Below, piece after piece: positions 12,281-22,154 of a stretch of DNA of 64,000 bases (within the stretch, counting starts at the first letter, position 1; the number at the start of each line of letters is the position of its first letter). Source of the DNA: Amanita rubescens (lineage: Eukaryota > Basidiomycota > Agaricomycetes > Agaricales > Amanitaceae). The notes under the pieces are model-generated. The model was not told the origin of the DNA, did not search any database, and saw only the letters and a list, made by a program, of their open reading frames with translations. The stretch lies in NCBI GenBank assembly GCA_015039365.1, contig WION01000109.1, forward strand, positions 62,001 through 126,000. Direction: 5' to 3'. The position numbers and the translations under genes are program-made.

Positions 12281-13292
12281 TCTGGCAGTCCTCGAGGCAT
12301 CGTAAAGCATGAACAGCGAGTAGTTATTAAGACAATGAGAGTGGGATAGTAGAGTAACGATTGAGGTTGAAGAGTGGTTGCGATGCACATGACTTCATCC
12401 TCAGGGCCACTCCCGACGAGGAGGTTATTTTAGGTTCACGGCCGAACCGTAAAACTGTCTCTGAGGAGATAAGGAAACGATCCAGCTGTATGCTAGGCCC
12501 TGGCTGACAGCATCATGAGATCTTTATGAAATGCTTACAAGAGTAACGTTATGTCCGGGAAGGGAGCTGGAGCAGACGAACCATTGTAATATTGGGATTG
12601 GAAGCGTTGGGAAATGTAGATGGGCCGATGAATAGATACCGTAAGGAAAAACACAACTTTGAGGCCACATTACGCAGTAAGCTTGACATAAAAGAATAGA
12701 GGTTGAAAGCATACCGTGCTGATCGTCCTTTCCAGCGTCTTTCATTAAAACACCAGCTCGTATTACCAATCAGAACGCTGGGGAGAGGCCCTTTACCGTA
12801 AATTCTCCGTGTACTTCGCAAAACAGGAACCTAAGTTGTCGGATATGACTTGGTTTGAATGCCGTGAATACGAAATACTCTAGCCAGTATTCGGAATCGT
12901 GACGATAATTGTCACGCTGGCGGCTGGCCGCCAAAATCATCGCGGATGGCTGCCACCACGAGGCCGTATTTGCCGAAACCAACAAGTACAAATACTCGTG
13001 AAGGTCTTCTCTTTTTATGAACACAAGGCTTTTGAACTGGCGCTTGGCATCGGCATCTGCTTGAACATACAACTGGCCATTTATCGTTTCTAATACGTAT
13101 ACATTTTGTTCCTACTCACACAGTTGTGCCTCGTCTATATATAACCTTCCCAGTGCCAGCGCACACATCGGCTCCGTGAACACCCGATTAGACGCTCAAT
13201 GATGCCCAAGAGGTTAATTACAAATTAAAAACATAACTTATGGGTAGTAGGGTGCTATCGATACAAACATTAATCATGTTATTCCGTCTTCA
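12281..13292. other. intergenic, unrecognised frames
   Basis: A minus-strand frame at 12770-13072 is open for about 100 codons (DLHEYLYLLVSANTASWW) but has no ATG near its start and no known domain. Nothing else can be supported here. Confidence 0.35.
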
Positions 13293-13899
13293 CTAGATCT
13301 TGAGCAGTAAAGCTTCGTCGTCCGTCAGCAACAGCCCGTTGAATAAACTGCCAGGTGGGAAAGACGATCGATTCTCGTACAGCTTCATCAATACATCCCC
13401 GACCGTGATGTATATATCATTGGATGCCATGACTTCCCACATATCCATGGGAGGGTATTTTACAATGATGTTGTCCCTTCCAGGGTTCACCGCCGGGCGT
13501 ATCAACTCTTGGGAGTGAAATAGCCCAGTGTCGATGGGCCTCTTTGCAAGCGGATACCTCACGAGAGATTCGGAGCCGCAGGAAATGCGGGCATATACCT
13601 GGGGCTCAATGGGAGATGGTGACGGTGTATCTCGAAGTTCCACAGGGGAGGGAGGATCGAGCACGCACTACCAAGATGCATGGATAAGACAACTTATACG
13701 ACGTGGATCATGAAACTTGGTACTGACTAGGGCGCCTTGATATTGCTCTCTGTCGTCATCGTTGGCGCTCTTTGTCTGCGTGGCCCCAGTTAATGTGAAG
13801 TCATGATGAAGCAGGACAGTGTCATACCTCTTCCAGCGTTTCGTCGACATGTGTGATGCAAATATTCGTAGAAGCGAAATCAACATGGCGACCTGGCAT
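13293..13899 (-). CDS. DUF6699 family protein, two exons (short first exon)
   Basis: Exon 1 (13899-13828) encodes 24 residues, MPGRHVDFASTNICITHVDE and four more, and ends at a GTATGA donor. Exon 2 starts at 13667 after GGTAG and runs to the stop at 13293, in phase. The product would be about 148 aa. The core reads MWEVMASNDIYITVGDVLMKLYENR followed by FPPGSLFNGLLL. The 160-nt intron is long for this region, so an unseen middle exon is possible. It is paralogous to the 11684-12280 gene. Confidence 0.65.
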
Positions 13900-15755
13900 T
13901 TTTTTCCACTCGAGTGCGTCAATACTCAAGGCTCCCAGTTGATTGGCATTAATCTCACCTAGAAAGACCAGGTTCAAAATGAGGAGAGTTTGAAAAGCGT
14001 CTGTTGTTGGGAACGGTCAAATGTGTAGGTTCTGATCATTTTGCTCTCTGAAAGTTCGCTTTTATGCGTTTCGCAATGCGCCGACTTCACCAGATAGCTG
14101 CTGTAGTTGGAACACGTTCTTCTTTGGTGTACCGCTGTGGTGTCCGTATAAAGAAGGAAAGTTAAATCCTCTACAATTTTTAAAATTAGCTCTTGATGTC
14201 ATCATTACACAGGTCGCACCGTCGTCTTCCTTGCCTTTTAGAAAATTAGTCATAGTCCAGATCAGGATAGGTGTCTCCGAGATTGAGAGCGAATCGATTC
14301 GTTCTAGTGGACTTGTTTGGAGCTGTCATTCAATGCACAGGATCGTTCCAACCACGGTAACCTCCCGCACACGAGGCGGTATAGCATTTCATCGCAACAC
14401 CGGTGAGATATCCTCCGATAGGATTCGCTCATCGGCTCGTATACCATTTGAGTATTCTCGATTGCCTTTGAGCAGAAACGACGAAAACGGCGGGGTCGCT
14501 GCACAAACGAACCATCGATACTCGAAGCGTCAGGGTGAGATGCATGACACTCAGGGTCACGATAGCACTTTTGACGCCACCAGCCCAAATTGTCGCGGGA
14601 TGATAAACTATATCCTCGCATAAGAGGAACAATGACAATTTGTCGAATAAACGGCTAGAGGCGTTTCGTACACTCCGCTATCCATAGACGAGGGTCCATC
14701 TAATGATTTGAATTGTTCTCAAAAACGTATCGGGACGCTAACCAAGCAGGGTGCACCAGGTCCAGTTATTGTATCCTATGAATAACTGTCAAGATGATAA
14801 TTGCCATGTTTCAGGCTCTCACATACCATAGGCGTATATTCCCGGAATAAGTGAGGCTGAGAAAATTGTCGACAATGCAAACAAATATGCGCCCACTATT
14901 ACTGCAGGTCGGGGTGAACAAGAATAGACTCCAAAAGGGTACCTTAAGCCTCGTCGATTTGCCTCTCCGCCGCTTGTATGCGTCCTTATAATGCATCCAA
15001 AAGAGACATCTCGAGCCATCCTCGGATCTGGCATCTATATTCGTGGGGTGGTCTAACTCGATACGGATTGATAGGTCCAATCAAGACGTCTTATCCTTCC
15101 TTTGAAAGCACAAAAAATCACTAGCATATCAGTTTCACGTGTCAGATAAAGAATTTGTCAGGACTGTCCATATCCGGTTCGTGCGGTCCCGGCACTTCAC
15201 AGTACGGTCATGTGTCGGTGGCGCGTGCTGAGGGCACGAGTTCGAGATCTCTTCGTGTGAGCGTCCAAAAGGCAGGAGACATTAGTTGTTCATTTCCATA
15301 TCGTCAAAGACATTGGCGTCGGCGGGGACAGACAAGAACCAAGTGGACTGCAACTGCCATGGAAGCTGCCATTGACTCCAGCCACTCTGATGCGATGGCG
15401 TGCCTGGCTGAATAGGTGCAGACAGATACTCATTCCGCCGCCGCGAGACGAGTTGCGCAGGACCCGGCTGATTGGCTCGAGGCATATGACCCCGTAAGTC
15501 GGGCCGGAGATCAGTCTCATCGATGGGTCGTGGAGATTTCCTCCCACTGGTGCCTAGAGCGTGAATTATTGGTCAGCGTCCTCAACAGTAGCGGCGGCTA
15601 AGAGACATAGAATAAACTTATTCGTGATTGCTGCATACGAAGCTTATTGTTCACATTCAAGATACAGAAATATTCGTTCCATCCATGATATTGCATAAAT
15701 AAAGTACACATGAGATGCTGAAAAGACATTTTTAAGGCGGTCCATATAGATCTTG
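13900..15755. other. intergenic, unrecognised frames
   Basis: Overlapping frames at 14231-14638, 14811-15080 and 15282-15485 are open but carry no domain I recognise. One (14819-15034, minus) has a hydrophobic stretch (AVIVGAYLFALSTIF). No splice chain could be built. Confidence 0.35.
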
Positions 15756-16367
15756 CTACGAGTCCAAGTGAACGATAAAATGATTCCTACCCATGTAACT
15801 GAGTCCAGTGAAAATAGCATTGGGAAAGTGAGCCCGCATGCTGTATAGTGATCGCAAAACATCTGCAACCGTTAAAATTTCGGAAGTTGGGCGCACTTCC
15901 AATCGGCATCGACCTGAGAGTCGTAACACCACAGTCGGGAGACTGGGTGAGGTGGCAGGCATGGTGTGGAAATACTCCCAATACGTTTGAGGGAGCACCG
16001 ATTCGGGCCAGGACGCGAGTGCGTACCCGACGCAATACGGGTGGCTTTGTTGCAGATAGTCTGCCACTACGAGACGGGTGGCAAAGGGGACCCAGCTAAT
16101 GGGGTCAGGGTGTTGGAACCAACTCGTCTCGGTTGCGACGGGCGGCGGTAGTAAGGATATGGAGGCGAACGCTACCACGGATGTCTGGAGAGAGGATTGT
16201 GGTTCAGCGCTCATGATATTGGCCACGCTAAGCGATGAGGGACCCACTCCTGCTTGGGGCGCTGCTTGCGCCGTTCTCAATGATTCCCCTTCCGATGACA
16301 ATGTGCTGCTGCTGTCTGCCGCAAAATCGCTGGACAAAAAGCGATAATACTGAGCTGCAGTGCGCAT
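15756..16367 (-). CDS. DUF6699 family protein, single exon
   Basis: A 203-aa frame from ATG 16367 (MRTAAQYYRFLSSDF) to a stop at 15756. A Ser/Ala-rich N-terminal half precedes the core: WPESVLPQTYWEYFHTMPA near residue 118, then EILTVADVLRSLYSMRAHFP and FTGLSYMGRNHFIVHL at the end. The core aligns with the 6617-7641 gene. Unlike the others it lacks the HVxFAPTN start, so it may have lost or replaced its first exon. A weak TATA-like TTTATAAAT lies on the minus strand about 60 bp upstream. Confidence 0.65.
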   Translation of the reverse strand: MRTAAQYYRFLSSDFAADSSSTLSSEGESLRTAQAAPQAGVGPSSLSVANIMSAEPQSSLQTSVVAFASISLLPPPVATETSWFQHPDPISWVPFATRLVVADYLQQSHPYCVGYALASWPESVLPQTYWEYFHTMPATSPSLPTVVLRLSGRCRLEVRPTSEILTVADVLRSLYSMRAHFPNAIFTGLSYMGRNHFIVHLDS

Positions 16368-17317
16368 AGAGACGATACGATGGTGGTGGTATTGGAATAA
16401 GAGCAGAAATGCTCAGCGCACGATTTATAAATGGTAGGTGTGGGAACTTCCTTCCTCGACGGGTCTGCAATGAGCGAGCACGCTGAAGATGTCCGTGATC
16501 ATGTTGGTGGAGGTTCGCGGTGAGGACAGTTCGCGTTAGCAATTCCAGAGGCGTCTTGAAGAACTTGAGTGCATAACGTGCCTAATCCCATGATGAAATC
16601 TGTGTCGCACATAAATCGATTCCCAAGATGATTTGGATGAGGAGAGGACGGGGGATAGTCTCGGCTGGGCTTCAGAAGGTGGGAAAAGGAATGGACTGCC
16701 TGACCGTTCTTATTCTTAAGTACGGCAAGCAACACTAAATATTTGGCGTTGTTTTCTCTCAATATGGAAATCGATATCAAACTCAATCAACACGCCGTCT
16801 ACTCATTTGAAACCGCTTTTCCCTTTTCGTCTATCGCCACGTCATCATGGCTGCTTCCCTCTCCTTCGCTCCTTTCGCTCGCTCTTTATAAGGAGGATTC
16901 CCCAAATGCGACACTGTCACACTCACGGTCATCCTACACACTCGCCAAACGGCCACCACACTCGCTCAAATGCCCCTCACATTCACCAAAGTGTTGGCCA
17001 CACTCGTCAAAAAACCCCTCACACTCATTTAATACATCCACACTCGCACCCTCCGTGATGAGATGCCATGATTTGGAGAGCATACGTGGCACGCCGCACC
17101 GCTTGCGTGACCTTCCTCATTTAGTTTGGTGCCAGGGCCCTCCTTCCTCATTTAGTTTAAGCTGTTCCTGGGGGACAAAGAGAGCGTAAAGAGATTGTAA
17201 AGAGAGCGACAAAGAGAGATCGAGCAATCCGACGCTTGCCCCAAAAAGTTATGATAGTGTAATTGTTAGTGACATTGAAATTACAACACATTTCCGAGTC
17301 AATAGTAAATACTAAAT
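16368..17317. other. intergenic, includes repeat block
   Basis: A minus-strand frame at 16499-16786 and a plus-strand frame at 16743-17189 are open. The second is mostly a translation of the tandem repeat at 16917-17050. No gene is supported. Confidence 0.4.
16917..17050. repeat. degenerate tandem repeat, about 20-21 bp unit
   Basis: About six imperfect units begin with ACACTCGcCAAA or ACATTCACCAAA followed by a C-rich half (CCCCTC, GGCC). The period is 19-21 bp. It is minisatellite-like and makes a false His/Ser-rich reading frame on the plus strand. Confidence 0.6.
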
Positions 17318-18060
17318 TTACGAGCCTCCAGTATTTGTAAGGAAGCTATTGAACAGTTCTTCAGTAGTTGGATCAATTGCATAGTATGATGGGTCGGTTG
17401 TTGCAGGTTCCACATCACCTGAGACATTGTGCAACATCACCATTTGGTCGTGACTGGCATGTGGTAATAGGTTTTCAGATACAGTGTATGGCAAGTCGTT
17501 GCTAGTTGACGTGTTCAGCAAGTTACCATAGTAGTTGCCCAGACCAGTGCTTGTTGACGCTATCGGCATGTCACTATATTGGGCCCATCCCGGAAGACTA
17601 CCATCATATATTAGCGACGTTAGTAAACCTTCAAGACACGTACTGGTCAGCAACCTGAGCATCCAGATTACAGGCTGACGACAGCCCTTCCTCGGGCCAC
17701 GTCATTGTGTTATCCCACATTCCAAAACCGCCGGCGGCCGCAGCAAATGCCTGTGCCTGTGGGATGTATGTCTCATCTGGGCCTGACGGTCCTGACCATG
17801 TGATTAGCAGTTTATCTAAAGACAATGTGAGATATTGTCGGTGTTGCACACCTTCGTTAATCTGTGCTGGGCCTTGTTCCTTTCCCTTTCGAGACGAAGT
17901 TCGACCACTAGAACTTGATCCAACTCGATATGAAGATGAGCGCCTTGACGACAAGCCGGCCTTGCGCATCTTTAATTCTTTCAACTTCTCCTGGTTGTCT
18001 TTCCGAACTTGGCTCAAGGCCTGTATCTCGTTATTGATTCGGTCCACCTCTGAATCCTTT
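17318..18060 (-). CDS. hypothetical coiled-coil protein, 5' end missing
   Basis: Two exons: about 18060-17644 and 17597-17318. The intron 17643-17598 (46 nt) has a GTACGT donor, a perfect TACTAAC branch site and a TAG acceptor, so the structure is well supported. The first exon begins KDSEVDRINNEIQALSQ and continues in a Lys/Glu-rich coiled coil, then a basic Ser-rich stretch (SSRRSSSYRVGSSSSGRTSSR). The second exon is Ser/Thr/Asn-rich. No in-frame ATG exists upstream before a stop at about 18095, inside the MITE that starts at 18081. The 5' exons either lie beyond the MITE or were removed. The family is not recognised. Confidence 0.55.
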
Positions 18061-18080
18061 GTTCCGCCAAAGTAGACAAA

Positions 18081-18341
18081 TGGGCATGATCATGCGTGAT
18101 CATGCATGATAATGAGTGAACGGCGTGATAATGCGTGGCTACTGAGTGATAACGCGTGATCATGCATGATAACGCATGAACTTCCAGTGATCACGCGTTA
18201 TTGACATATTTTAAATTTCTTGAAATTTTGCGATTCATGGGTGATCCATGCATGAACTTAAAATGCTTGAAATTTCAGCAACATGTGGACCATTCGTGAT
18301 CAACGCGTTGTCCACGCATGATTCACGCATGAATATACCCA
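18081..18341. mobile_element. MITE-like inverted-repeat element, copy A
   Basis: It begins TGGGCATGATCATGCGTGAT and ends, read inward from the right, TGGGTATATTCATGCGTGAA. The ends are imperfect inverted repeats. The body is built from GATCATGCATGATAATG and CACGCGT-type palindromic words, and there is no coding frame. A related copy lies at about 54975-55245 in the opposite orientation, sharing GATAATGnGTGAACGGCGTG. No clear target duplication was found. Confidence 0.6.
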
Positions 18342-18785
18342 CTTAGAAAAACAAAAACCTTTTTCATCGGTTGCAGGATTATCGGTGAACAATGTGTATA
18401 TACACTAACTACGTCGTGTACGCAAAACGAACAAGTATACAGATTATAACTTACCGTGCATGATACGCCGCAACAGAATGTGAGGCCGAGCGTTTGATTA
18501 GAACGTTGATTGAGAGGGTGAGAGCGTTGTTGTTGTTGAGCTTGATGCATGTGGCGTACCTCCTCAACCGGACCTCGATGAAGGCTTTACCTATGGAAAA
18601 GACACCGTTTGAATTAATCACCGTGTAGAAGGCGTATGTAACAAACTTACCGGTCTGGGATGCTGTTGTTTGGGTACATGACGCCTCGTCTGGCCAACTT
18701 CTTGTGCGTGCGAAGGAGTTAGAGGCGTTGGAACTACAGTCATGCCGTTGTTTGGGTACCTGACGGCTCGTCTGGCAAACTTCTT

Positions 18786-19200
18786 GTGCGTGCGAACGAA
18801 TTAGGGGGGTTGGAACCACAGTCACTTGCGGAGGCCAAGAGAAGTCCGGATTGGGCGCGTTGGAAGCAAGCTATGGAAAAGGAAAGGGAGGCGTTAGAGA
18901 AGCACGGAACTTGGGGAATCGAACACTTACCTCAAGGAGCGAATGTGGTTGGGTGTGATGCTGCTGGCAATATCATTCGGTATAAGCTCGTCTTGTCGCC
19001 CAGGGGTTCTCGCGTAGCTCTTGCGAAGGATCATCAGTTTCACGCGATTCCACTTTATAGGTTGGATTGTCGATGAAGGCTTGGTGGGGTTTGTGTATTG
19101 CGCCACGGAGGAAATGATTGCGGATGTGTTGACGAAAGCGTTTCCGAGCATGAAGTTGAAGCATTTTCCGTCAAGATCGCTCTTGTATGAGGGGGAGCCT
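18786..19200 (+). pseudogene. Copia relic: RT start fused to RNase H end
   Basis: The plus strand reads EPQSLAEAKRSPDWARWKQA then MEKEREALEKHGTWGIEHLP, the typical start of a Copia reverse transcriptase region. After about residue 75 the match stops. At 19072-19200 the reading VDEGLVGFVYCATEEMIADV followed by LTKAFPSMKLKHF matches the end of a Copia RNase H domain. The YVDD centre is missing, so an internal deletion of more than 1 kb is inferred. It is not closely related to the intact Copia at 21489-31540. Confidence 0.75.
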
Positions 19201-19511
19201 TGGATGGTCCAATCCCGCCGAGTACGTGGGCGTGATGGATTTGATGCGTGATGCCGAGGACGTGATGATCGATGATCAGTGCTTGATGCGCTATCTTTAG
19301 TACATTTCTGCAGCGACGCCTAAACGTCGTTTCCCCGTTTTTTTCTACCGTTCCGCTGTCTCATACACTGCGCGCTTCTCACTTATAGCTTAGATATTGC
19401 TAGATGTCACCTCAGTCTGTTCCACCACGACTGAGGTGAGCTTTTACGATACATGTTCTTCTCTTTATAGTTTTACTCATTATATCTATAGTTATTGATT
19501 GTCCCACAGCT

Positions 19512-19727
19512 GTTTGCGATACGAGTGTGAGATTGCGGTTTGGAGAACCTGTGACGAAACCGATCTTATGGAAGGTAGACATTTTCGACGACGAGTGCGA
19601 GATTGCTTTGGGGAGAAGCTGTGGCGAGACCGATCCTGTGGAAGACAGGCATTTGCGAGATGAGTGTGAGATTTCCGTTGGGAGAAGCTGTGACGAAACC
19701 GGTCTAATAGAACCGTTGGGCAGACGA
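19512..19727. repeat. three tandem copies of a 70-bp unit
   Basis: The motif GAGTGyGAGATTnC starts at about 19524, 19594 and 19663. Each copy is followed by GGGAGAAGCTGTGACGAAACC-like sequence and GAGACATTTnCGA-like sequence. Spacing is 69-70 bp. Confidence 0.7.
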
Positions 19728-20041
19728 AGTTCAAGATACTAGTAGGTTGTGACGTGGTCAGGCGATATTTTGACAAACCCGGGTGGTGGAGGCGGTGGCG
19801 AAAACGTTAATGAGGGAAAAAGCTGGGCGGACAGAGCTGAAGAAAGTAGGTGAACGCTGAGCAGATTCCCGCGCGCATTGCTGCCTTCGTGACCTCGCCT
19901 TGGGGGTCTCGCAGCTGTAACGCTATCCACGCCGAGGTCTTTACCATTTTGGGCTATTCCCCTGCCAGTACCAATTCAGCCACCTTTTATCTCCCATTAT
20001 TACCCACCCAAGCCATGCCAGGTGCGTTCTTAACCAATTCG

Positions 20042-20577
20042 ACTCAAATTCCTATTCACCGTAGTAGCGACCTGGAGTCGAGATAATATCAAACGAATTG
20101 GCAACACGATGGGCTCGGTTTCCTTCCAAAGTACGTCCACTATCGGGTACGACGTTACGACCAAATTTTGACACCTCGTATAAAACGACTAAAGTAGTGA
20201 TTAAGCTGGGCGAATGGTTTAAGAAGTTAGCAGAGGCAGTTACCGGGTTCTCTTCCGCAGGTAAGTCCACCGATGAACCATGACTACTGCCTTATCCAAT
20301 TCAATTGCGTTCAACTCAAATTCCTATTCACCGTAGTAGCGACCTGGAGTCGAGATAATATCAAACGAACTGGCAACACGATGGGATCGGTTTCCTTCCA
20401 AGGTACGTCCACTATCGGGTACGACGTTACGACCAAATCTTGACGCCTCGTATAAAGCGACTAAAGCAGTGATTAAGCTGGGCGAATGGTTTAAGAAGTT
20501 AGCAGAGGCAGTTACCAGGTTCTCTTCCGCAGGTAAGTCCACCGATGAAACATGACTACCGTCTTATCCATTAAAGC
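20042..20577. repeat. 272-bp direct tandem duplication
   Basis: The segment starting ACTCAAATTCCTATTCACCG at 20042 recurs at 20314. Both copies run to CACCGATGAAnCATGACTAC and differ at roughly a dozen positions. Each copy preserves a 72-codon minus-strand frame, but the differences mostly change amino acids, so the frame is probably not coding. On the plus strand each copy ends a short open stretch at a GGTAAGTCC donor-like site. Confidence 0.8.
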
Positions 20578-21483
20578 GAAGTGCTGCATTCGGCAATTGG
20601 GAAGTGCAAGGTCAAGGAACGCACAACAGAAGGCCAGAGCTATGAGGGCGGGGAGGACGTATGATGGCCATTTTTGCGCCTAAAACCACAATCTCTTGAT
20701 AAATTTGTATCCGTCACCAATATCTTGTATTCGCTTTTGATCCCCCGACGATACTTGCACGCCGCCAGCGGATTATCATACCCTATCTTCAGCACACTTT
20801 TGCTAATATATCATACCCCACACCATTACCCCTATTTTTAGAATATGTCACATCTTCACGTATACATATTTCCATACTTGTTGTTCTTGTTGTCCAGTAC
20901 GAACATACTTCTACGTACAAGACCCGTTTTCATTCACTATAATACAAATCAACGTTCAAGAGAAGAAAAAGAGAAACGTATGAGTGCCCGTTTCGTCATC
21001 GCAACCGAAGCGATCCTTTCCCACAATCAAACGGATCACGAATCCCTGATGAATCATGCCTTAAGAGGGAATTCGGGATGAAGTCAGTTCCGTTGGCATA
21101 TGACGCACAAATATCTGTTCGTCTGGTCTGGCACCAATATTCGTTTCTCGCATCATATCCTGCCATACCGCCATTGTTCGGTATGATAACTGGCGCAGCG
21201 TCTCCCGTCCGTATGATGTTTTACATAGATATACACGCTAAAGAAATATAAATAGTTTTTAGCCTCGACTGGTGAATGTATATGTACATGAATACCTTAC
21301 GATCGCTAAATTGGTCCGTGTCGTGTGATCAACAGGCGTTAGCAGCAGTTTGTGAAAAGGCGACACTTCATTCAACAGTGACTTTGACCGTTTAAGAGAC
21401 CATAGACATTACTTGAACTATCATAGAACGCACCGCTAGATCCGTAACCTTGCACGACTTCTTTCTCTTCTTTTTTTTTTGAC
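20578..21483. other. no gene seen
   Basis: Only short frames are present. Thymine-rich sequence, including a run of ten T at 21471-21480, precedes the Copia insertion site. Confidence 0.5.
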
Positions 21484-21488
21484 CCAAT

Positions 21489-22123
21489 TGACGAAGTTGG
21501 GTTCTCCTCATCATGGAGTCCAACGCAGCAGCGCAGCGCATGTGACTGAGTAAGGAACCGACTTACTGTGAAGGTAGGAGTGTGTAGGGGACTTTATAGG
21601 AGCTAGAGGCTCAACTATAAGATGTGGAGATGAGAGTAAGAAGTTAGGAGGATACGACGAATTGTCCCTCCTTATATATTGTCTGAGATACAAATAAGTG
21701 TAAACTATGCTATCTACGGACCTTATCCTATTGGATGATAAGGTGTGTATTGTATTACACAGCTATCGTCATATAGACTCATCATATGACAATATGTGAG
21801 TCATAACGTATCATATGATCTATTCCTAGTCATAATGATTGACAGAATTTATAGAGTTCTGTCATATCTGACATATTGCTGTATGACAGATATTATAGAG
21901 TTCATTCTTGACAGATTGCTGTAGAATGACGATATATGATTCATAAGGAATCATATCTAGTAACTATGACGCAAGCGTATTTATATCTACTTAATCTATA
22001 CGTTAATGGAGATAGATAAGATCATACTATCTTATCTTCAGATAAGATAAGATAATCTGATAAGATAAGAAAATATCTACGATATATTAACATTATAATA
22101 TATGGTTTTATATATTTTCATCA
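21489..22123 (-). repeat. Copia 3' LTR
   Basis: 635 bp, same length and, by eye, same sequence as 30906-31540. It contains GATAAGATAAG clusters and ATCATATGAT palindromes in the U3 part. Confidence 0.95.
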
Positions 22124-22136
22124 CACCCCTTCGCTA
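22124..22136 (-). promoter_or_regulatory. polypurine tract of the Copia element
   Basis: The minus strand reads GCGAAGGGGTG directly before the 3' LTR, the expected place and composition for plus-strand DNA priming. Confidence 0.7.
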
Positions 22137-22154
22137 AGTACATAGGTACTTAAC

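Noticed and set aside
16743..17189. Open plus-strand frame of 148 codons
   Set aside because: Most of it is the translation of the 20-21 bp tandem repeat; no domain, and His/Ser bias follows the repeat unit.
1..21480. tRNA, rRNA or CRISPR-type signals
   Set aside because: No cloverleaf, rRNA core or regularly spaced identical repeats were seen; the tandem repeats lack unique spacers. Short tRNA genes could still be missed by eye.
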